Part shown: in pieces, positions 60,276 to 64,000 of the stretch
How positions within the stretch are numbered: the stretch's first letter is position 1
Layout: each line of letters opens with the position of its first letter
Origin: Aspidiotus rigidus
Lineage: Eukaryota; Arthropoda; Insecta; Hemiptera; Diaspididae
Direction: 5' to 3'
Length of the DNA stretch: 64,000 bases
NCBI GenBank assembly: GCA_035079385.1
Contig: JAVHKY010000029.1
Coordinates: 8,308,001 to 8,372,000 of the forward strand
Notes under the pieces: model-generated
What the model was told of the DNA's origin: nothing
The model's input: only the letters and a program-made list of their open reading frames with translations
Database searches by the model: none
Position numbers and translations under genes: made by a program

Positions 60276-62196
60276 TTACGTATCTTGAATGGTGTTGTGA
60301 ACGTGTATTTTATTAAGAAGTACCTCTCGAGTAGCCGGATTCATTTTACTTAATTCTTCAAAGATTGAAATAGATTGAAATCTCTCCAGGCAGTAACAAT
60401 TTATATACACACTGTCAGTTGCACGAATCCGAACTTTCACCCAAGGGTCGAAACGTTGACACGTGCCCTGCACACTTTGTTGCTTCAGTTCGGCTGACCT
60501 CGTTTTTTGATCTCCCTCACAATTGGAGAGGTGGTCGACCGACGAATACTTAATTAGCATTTTAGCGTTGTACGTGTCAGATCGAAGCCGTTGAAACCAG
60601 TCAGCGATTATCGATGCTATACCAAACCATATTTGGATCCTGCTTTTCCATTCACGAAATTGTACAAGGCTAGAAAAAATGAGCTGCGAAAAAAATTGAA
60701 GGGATTAGTATTTGTATTATTGAGCTTTCATGAAGAGATTCGTCACACATTTTTACTGACGAACTGGGAACACACATTTATCATATTCTTTGTGCTTTTG
60801 TAGCAATTGTAAGCATTATGTTTGCACGAAATTTCACGCGCTATCCTTATTGTGATTTCATTTTGGCTGTGAAAATCTTTTAGACAGAGTACTCTCGTAA
60901 TAAGAGGAGTTTGCTGCTTCCCCTTGAGGTCCTACTCGATAGCAGCAACTTATATTTTGCGAGTGTAGAAATCTACCGTTTGTAATTCAGATCATGGTAA
61001 TGGTTCCTGGAGGGTACTTTTGGGGTGATATTGGATTTAGAGTCTATATCCCAGTCATTTGCTCCGCTCGTTCGCCTCCCTCTTCTTGGCGTACAGAATA
61101 GCCTAGTGAGTTCATCCCCTAGTTTATGTAACAAAGACCTACTTTAACCTAGTGTAGCCTACATAGAGCTGATAGTATGTGGCTTAGTATAAATGGTGAC
61201 GTTCCATACTTGTATGAAAAAACTGTTGCACTATTTAGCCGGATGAAAGTCTTTGCTAAACTTGGAAAAATTGTATTTAAAAGTTCAGTTTTGTGACTGT
61301 TGAATGAGTAACGATAGAAAAATTAAGTAAGGCGTGGTATACAGTTGAAAGTAAGGAAAAAATGTGCTCTGCGAAAGAGAAACGAGTAAGTGCGCCAGAA
61401 AAAAACTACTGGAAAATGAGTGAAAAATGCATAAAAATTGTGACTCCGCTTGACTGCGTCAGAAGGAATACGACTTCAAATTTTAATAAAATCCTACAAA
61501 ATCTCCACTTTTTCTCAATTTTCTCATTTCTAAAACTGTCTTTAAAAACCTAGAAAATTGCAAAAAACTAGTGACTACGCTTGACTTTGCCAGAAGGAAT
61601 ATCTTATATCTACTAACATAGACCTACTTTAGCCTAAGAGCTAGTAATAATTATGTACTCGTAGCATAGTATAGTTACACTCCTTTCCACATTTCGTGAG
61701 AAAAAACGTTTCAAATTCAGTCGGATACCCCCTCACCAAACACATTCCTCTGTGAAAAATTATTGCTACACTCGGGGAAATTCTGTATGAAAGTTCACTT
61801 TTCGTGTGGAACTAGTCTTGTATTAAAAATGAAGTAAGGCCTCTGGTACAAAACTTACTTTCTGTTCATTAGTTTCTTTAGGAAACGGTCGAAGTATGAG
61901 GCCAGTTTTCACGTCGACAGTGCGAGGTAGTTCACATCCTTCCATGATATATTCGTCGCGAGATGTAAGAATCTGATACGTGTGCACAGAAAGATTTCAC
62001 ATAAAACCTTTTAAACTGAATGATTATGACTGAGACGCATTCTAGAATTTAAATGATCAGAACTTCCACTCCCACTTTTATCCCCGGAACTAATAAAAAG
62101 AAGAAAAATTACAACACCAATAACAAGAAGAGTGAATGGAATAGCACAAATGATACCACAAACGATAAAAAATAAGCGGAAACCTAAGAGACCCAT
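60276..62196 (-). CDS. Probable three-exon membrane protein gene, function unknown
   Basis: Proposed minus-strand exons are 62196-62017, 61972-61859 and 60683-60276 (702 nt, 233 residues). All junctions are phase 0. Exon 1 starts MGLLGFRLFFIVCGIICAIP with a transmembrane segment at about residues 6-34. Exon 2 (ILTSRDEYIMEGCELPRTVD, GLILRPFPKETNEQK) has acceptor CACGTATCAG and a perfect donor AAA|GTAAGT. Exon 3 follows a strong acceptor TTTTTTTTCGCAG and is open for 135 codons, including EWKSRIQIWFGIASIIADWF and FDPWVKVRIRATDSVYINCY, to TAA. The weak point is intron 1: only 44 nt, with donor TCA|GTTTAA. Exon 1 could instead be a separate 61-residue small membrane protein ending at 62011. Exons between 2 and 3 may have been missed. 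No family is recognised. Confidence 0.5.
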
Positions 62197-62798
62197 GATT
62201 TAGTTGCAATGAATAAGAAAAGCTCATAGATGTACTCAAGATCAAAGGTTATACAATTTTAGAAGAAAGTAACCAGTAATTTTTTTCTCTATACTTTGTG
62301 ATATTGGCCTTGGCGCTTAGACCATGTAGGCCTATACACAATAGGATAAGCTTTGGCCACAATATAAACGTGTACAAACTATTTACGCGAGAAAGTGGTA
62401 AGGAAATAAGCATAATTGGGGTGAGAAAAGGCAATGCTGCAAACAGCTGAGTGGGGTGGTATTTCAGATATACGTCTCGTATTCCAAGATTCAGGACTAG
62501 GCTCAGTCTATGCTTTGTACATATGGTATCTTATCAACGGTATGTACAGTAAACAAAAGAGGTAATGCACTAAACCGGGTTATCGAGAGCAGATCAATTC
62601 CTATTCTACATGATTGATACGTCGAGAAGAAAAAATGAGGAAAAAATCAAAGTGGTAGACCGTGTTGTAAAACTCGCAGATTAGGTTCGTTTTTTAGACT
62701 TGAAATACTTGGCAGGTTCCCGTTTGTAATCTAAGAAGTACCAAGACTCGGACTTTGTTGATAAACTAATGCGTTGTTGTTGAACAAACTAAAATTTT
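62197..62798. other. Unannotated upstream stretch
   Basis: No TATA box or exon was identified upstream of the ATG at 62196. A cap-like GGCAGGTTCCCGTTTG occurs at about 62712-62727, near the start of the next repeat element. Confidence 0.35.
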
Positions 62799-63235
62799 AG
62801 CGGGGAACCCGCTATCCATTTGGTTAGGAGATTACATCCTCAGAAAACGTCCGCGTCCGCAGGTTAGGTTAGGTTACGGGACTTAGAAGAATTTCGAGTC
62901 TCGAGCTATATATGATAGGGGGGGGGGGGGACTTGGAAGAATTTTGACTTTCGAGCTACCGTCCGCCGTCCAACCAAAAACTTAGAAAAATTTTGAGACT
63001 CGAGCTATATATGATAGGAGGGGGACTTAGAAGAATTTCGAGTCTTGAGCTATATATGATAGAAGGGGGACTTAGAAGAATTTCGACTCTCGAGCTATAT
63101 ATGATAGGAGGGAATGTAGAATGATAATTTCGATTTGAATTATATGACAAGATTATCAACTCAGTTCCACACCACCTGAGAGGTCGAGTTAATGAATTGT
63201 GGGTTCCCCGCTGCCATTGCAACGTCTGCAATGGC
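62799..63235 (-). mobile_element. Hairpin-capped minisatellite element, copy 2 (inverted)
   Basis: Reverse orientation of 21075-21648: AGCGGGGAACCCGCT at 62799-62813, telomere-like AGGTTAGGTTAGGTTA at 62861-62876, about five GAGCTATATATGATAGGAGG units, and the hairpin GCCATTGCA-acgtc-TGCAATGGC at 63213-63235. Unit number is lower than in copy 1, but the flanking sequences are nearly identical. Confidence 0.8.
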
Positions 63236-63699
63236 TTCTAATTTTTTTTAATTTTTTTTTTGTTTTTGTTATGAACTTTTTTAGTTTTTTGTTTGTGTTA
63301 AAATTTTGTTATTTGGCAAATTTTTTGTTTAATTGTGCTTTCGATTGTTGAAAAAGAATTCGTTTCAAAAAACACGTTTTTCTTCAATAAAAACATAACA
63401 TGTTTTTTCATCAAAATTATTCTTGTTTATTCAAAGTTTCATTTTGCGCAGAGTTTTCGATTTTTCTTTTGTTTTGTTAATTTCAAATGCTAAATTTTGT
63501 TTTTATATTGTTTATATGGTTTCTAAAATATGATTTGTTTTGTTGAATAAAGTTTCATTTTTATTTCGTTTGCCATACCTGGTCTGCAATTAATTTGCAA
63601 ACTAGTTCTTACTTTGTTTCTGGACAGCAAAAAAGTGTTTAGTGAGCGTCTCTCTACATCCTCAAATGTTGAAGAATTTTTAATTATCGAAACAATCAC
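63236..63699. other. T-rich stretch
   Basis: T-rich sequence with TTTTGTTTTTG-like simple repeats to about 63300, then AT-rich DNA to 63560. No gene. It probably joins the hairpin element and the Penelope-like fragment. Confidence 0.4.
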
Positions 63700-64000
63700 T
63701 TTGTATCGCTAGCCGGACATGAAAATTTTCCCCTCGAATTTACAATAGTATGGCGATCAACAGGTATTTGAGAGAGCGAAAAATTCTTGAAGTTCATTGT
63801 GAAAAATTTTGGCCTTGACAAGAAGCTCACCCATACGCTGCATAGTAGCAGCCTTAGGAATATTTGGGAACAGACCAATAACATCGAGTGAACAGATGGT
63901 CTTACACGGCGGAAGACTCACACCCTTCAGAACACCAGTCAAGGAAGCCGAGTTTGAGACCGAATGAGGAGATTTAAAATCAATGCGATGTTTAAACTGA
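63700..64000 (-). pseudogene. Penelope-like retroelement fragment, RT region (runs off the window)
   Basis: A minus-strand frame reads SLDVIGLFPNIPKAATMQRM, then ELQEFFALSNTC, then (after a shift) YYCKFEGKIFMSG. This is the RT motif A (SxDVxxLFxNIP) and the following YxFEGKIYxQxxGxxMGSPL region of Penelope-like elements. It is a different copy from the one at 10.2 kb and less decayed over this piece. Upstream parts lie beyond the window end. Confidence 0.8.

Noticed and set aside
60591..60803. 70-codon plus-strand frame with a plausible acceptor in front
   Set aside because: It overlaps the antisense of the 135-codon terminal exon on the minus strand, which has a better acceptor, a longer frame and matching phase.
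1..64000. LTR retrotransposons, CRISPR arrays, rRNA genes or bacterial operons
   Set aside because: No long terminal direct repeats with gag-pol frames, no regular spacer arrays, no rRNA landmarks and no prokaryotic gene organisation were seen.

Overview
The window is arthropod nuclear DNA, most likely from an insect. It is AT-rich, with spliced genes that have GT-AG introns, one eukaryotic tRNA with internal Pol III boxes, short TTAGG-type telomeric strings, and a dense mix of decayed insect-type transposons. A cysteine-rich transposon-associated protein common in hemipterans, together with non-LTR and Penelope-like elements, leans toward a hemipteran, but the sequence does not prove this. 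Gene density is very low. Most open frames are repeat fragments or chance openings.

Layout. 0.2-2.5 kb: a dead hAT transposase split by a 1.1 kb AT-rich repeat and a small hAT-type MITE. 4.4-6.7 kb: a foldback-type element with long inverted ends and a dead cysteine-rich ORF; a near-identical copy lies inverted at 21.7-24.3 kb. 9.05-9.92 kb: a palindrome-capped minisatellite rich in TGACGTCA. 10.2-12.0 kb: a decayed Penelope-like element (RT plus GIY-YIG) containing a perfect 52-bp-arm palindrome. 13.5-17.2 kb: a long-period satellite. 21.07-21.65 kb: a hairpin-capped minisatellite element, with further copies at 45.7 kb and, inverted, at 62.8-63.2 kb. 25.6 kb: tRNA-Ala(CGC), followed by a candidate host exon at 25.9-26.1 kb. 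26.9-28.9 kb and 40.3-42.5 kb: a 2 kb inverted duplication. Between these arms lie a TGACGTCA-rich satellite (28.9-30.3 kb), two jockey-like non-LTR elements meeting tail to tail (30.6-35.6 kb), an STPR-like pseudogene (38.5-38.9 kb) and an ACCAAAATTG-type array (39.2-39.8 kb). 42.6-49 kb: more capped repeats, a GGCCTAGTATA array and a second copy of the AT-rich repeat.

The gene-bearing part is 52-62.2 kb. An ENT-like transporter exon lies at 52.4 kb (minus). An intact five-exon gene for a 266-residue signal-peptide, single-pass membrane protein runs from 56.94 to 53.83 kb (minus). About 1.1 kb away, head to head with it, is the first coding exon of another secreted protein at 58.04 kb (plus). 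A probable three-exon membrane protein gene runs from 62.20 to 60.28 kb (minus). Their introns hold MITEs and a tiny non-LTR tail. The window ends inside a second, antisense Penelope-like fragment.

The most unusual signals are: the families of repeats capped by self-complementary 13-23 bp hairpins, some carrying minisatellites, TGACGTCA palindromes or telomeric strings; the two ~105 bp near-perfect palindromes; and the repeated occurrence of the same element in inverted pairs. All exon models and family assignments come from reading the sequence by eye, without a homology search.
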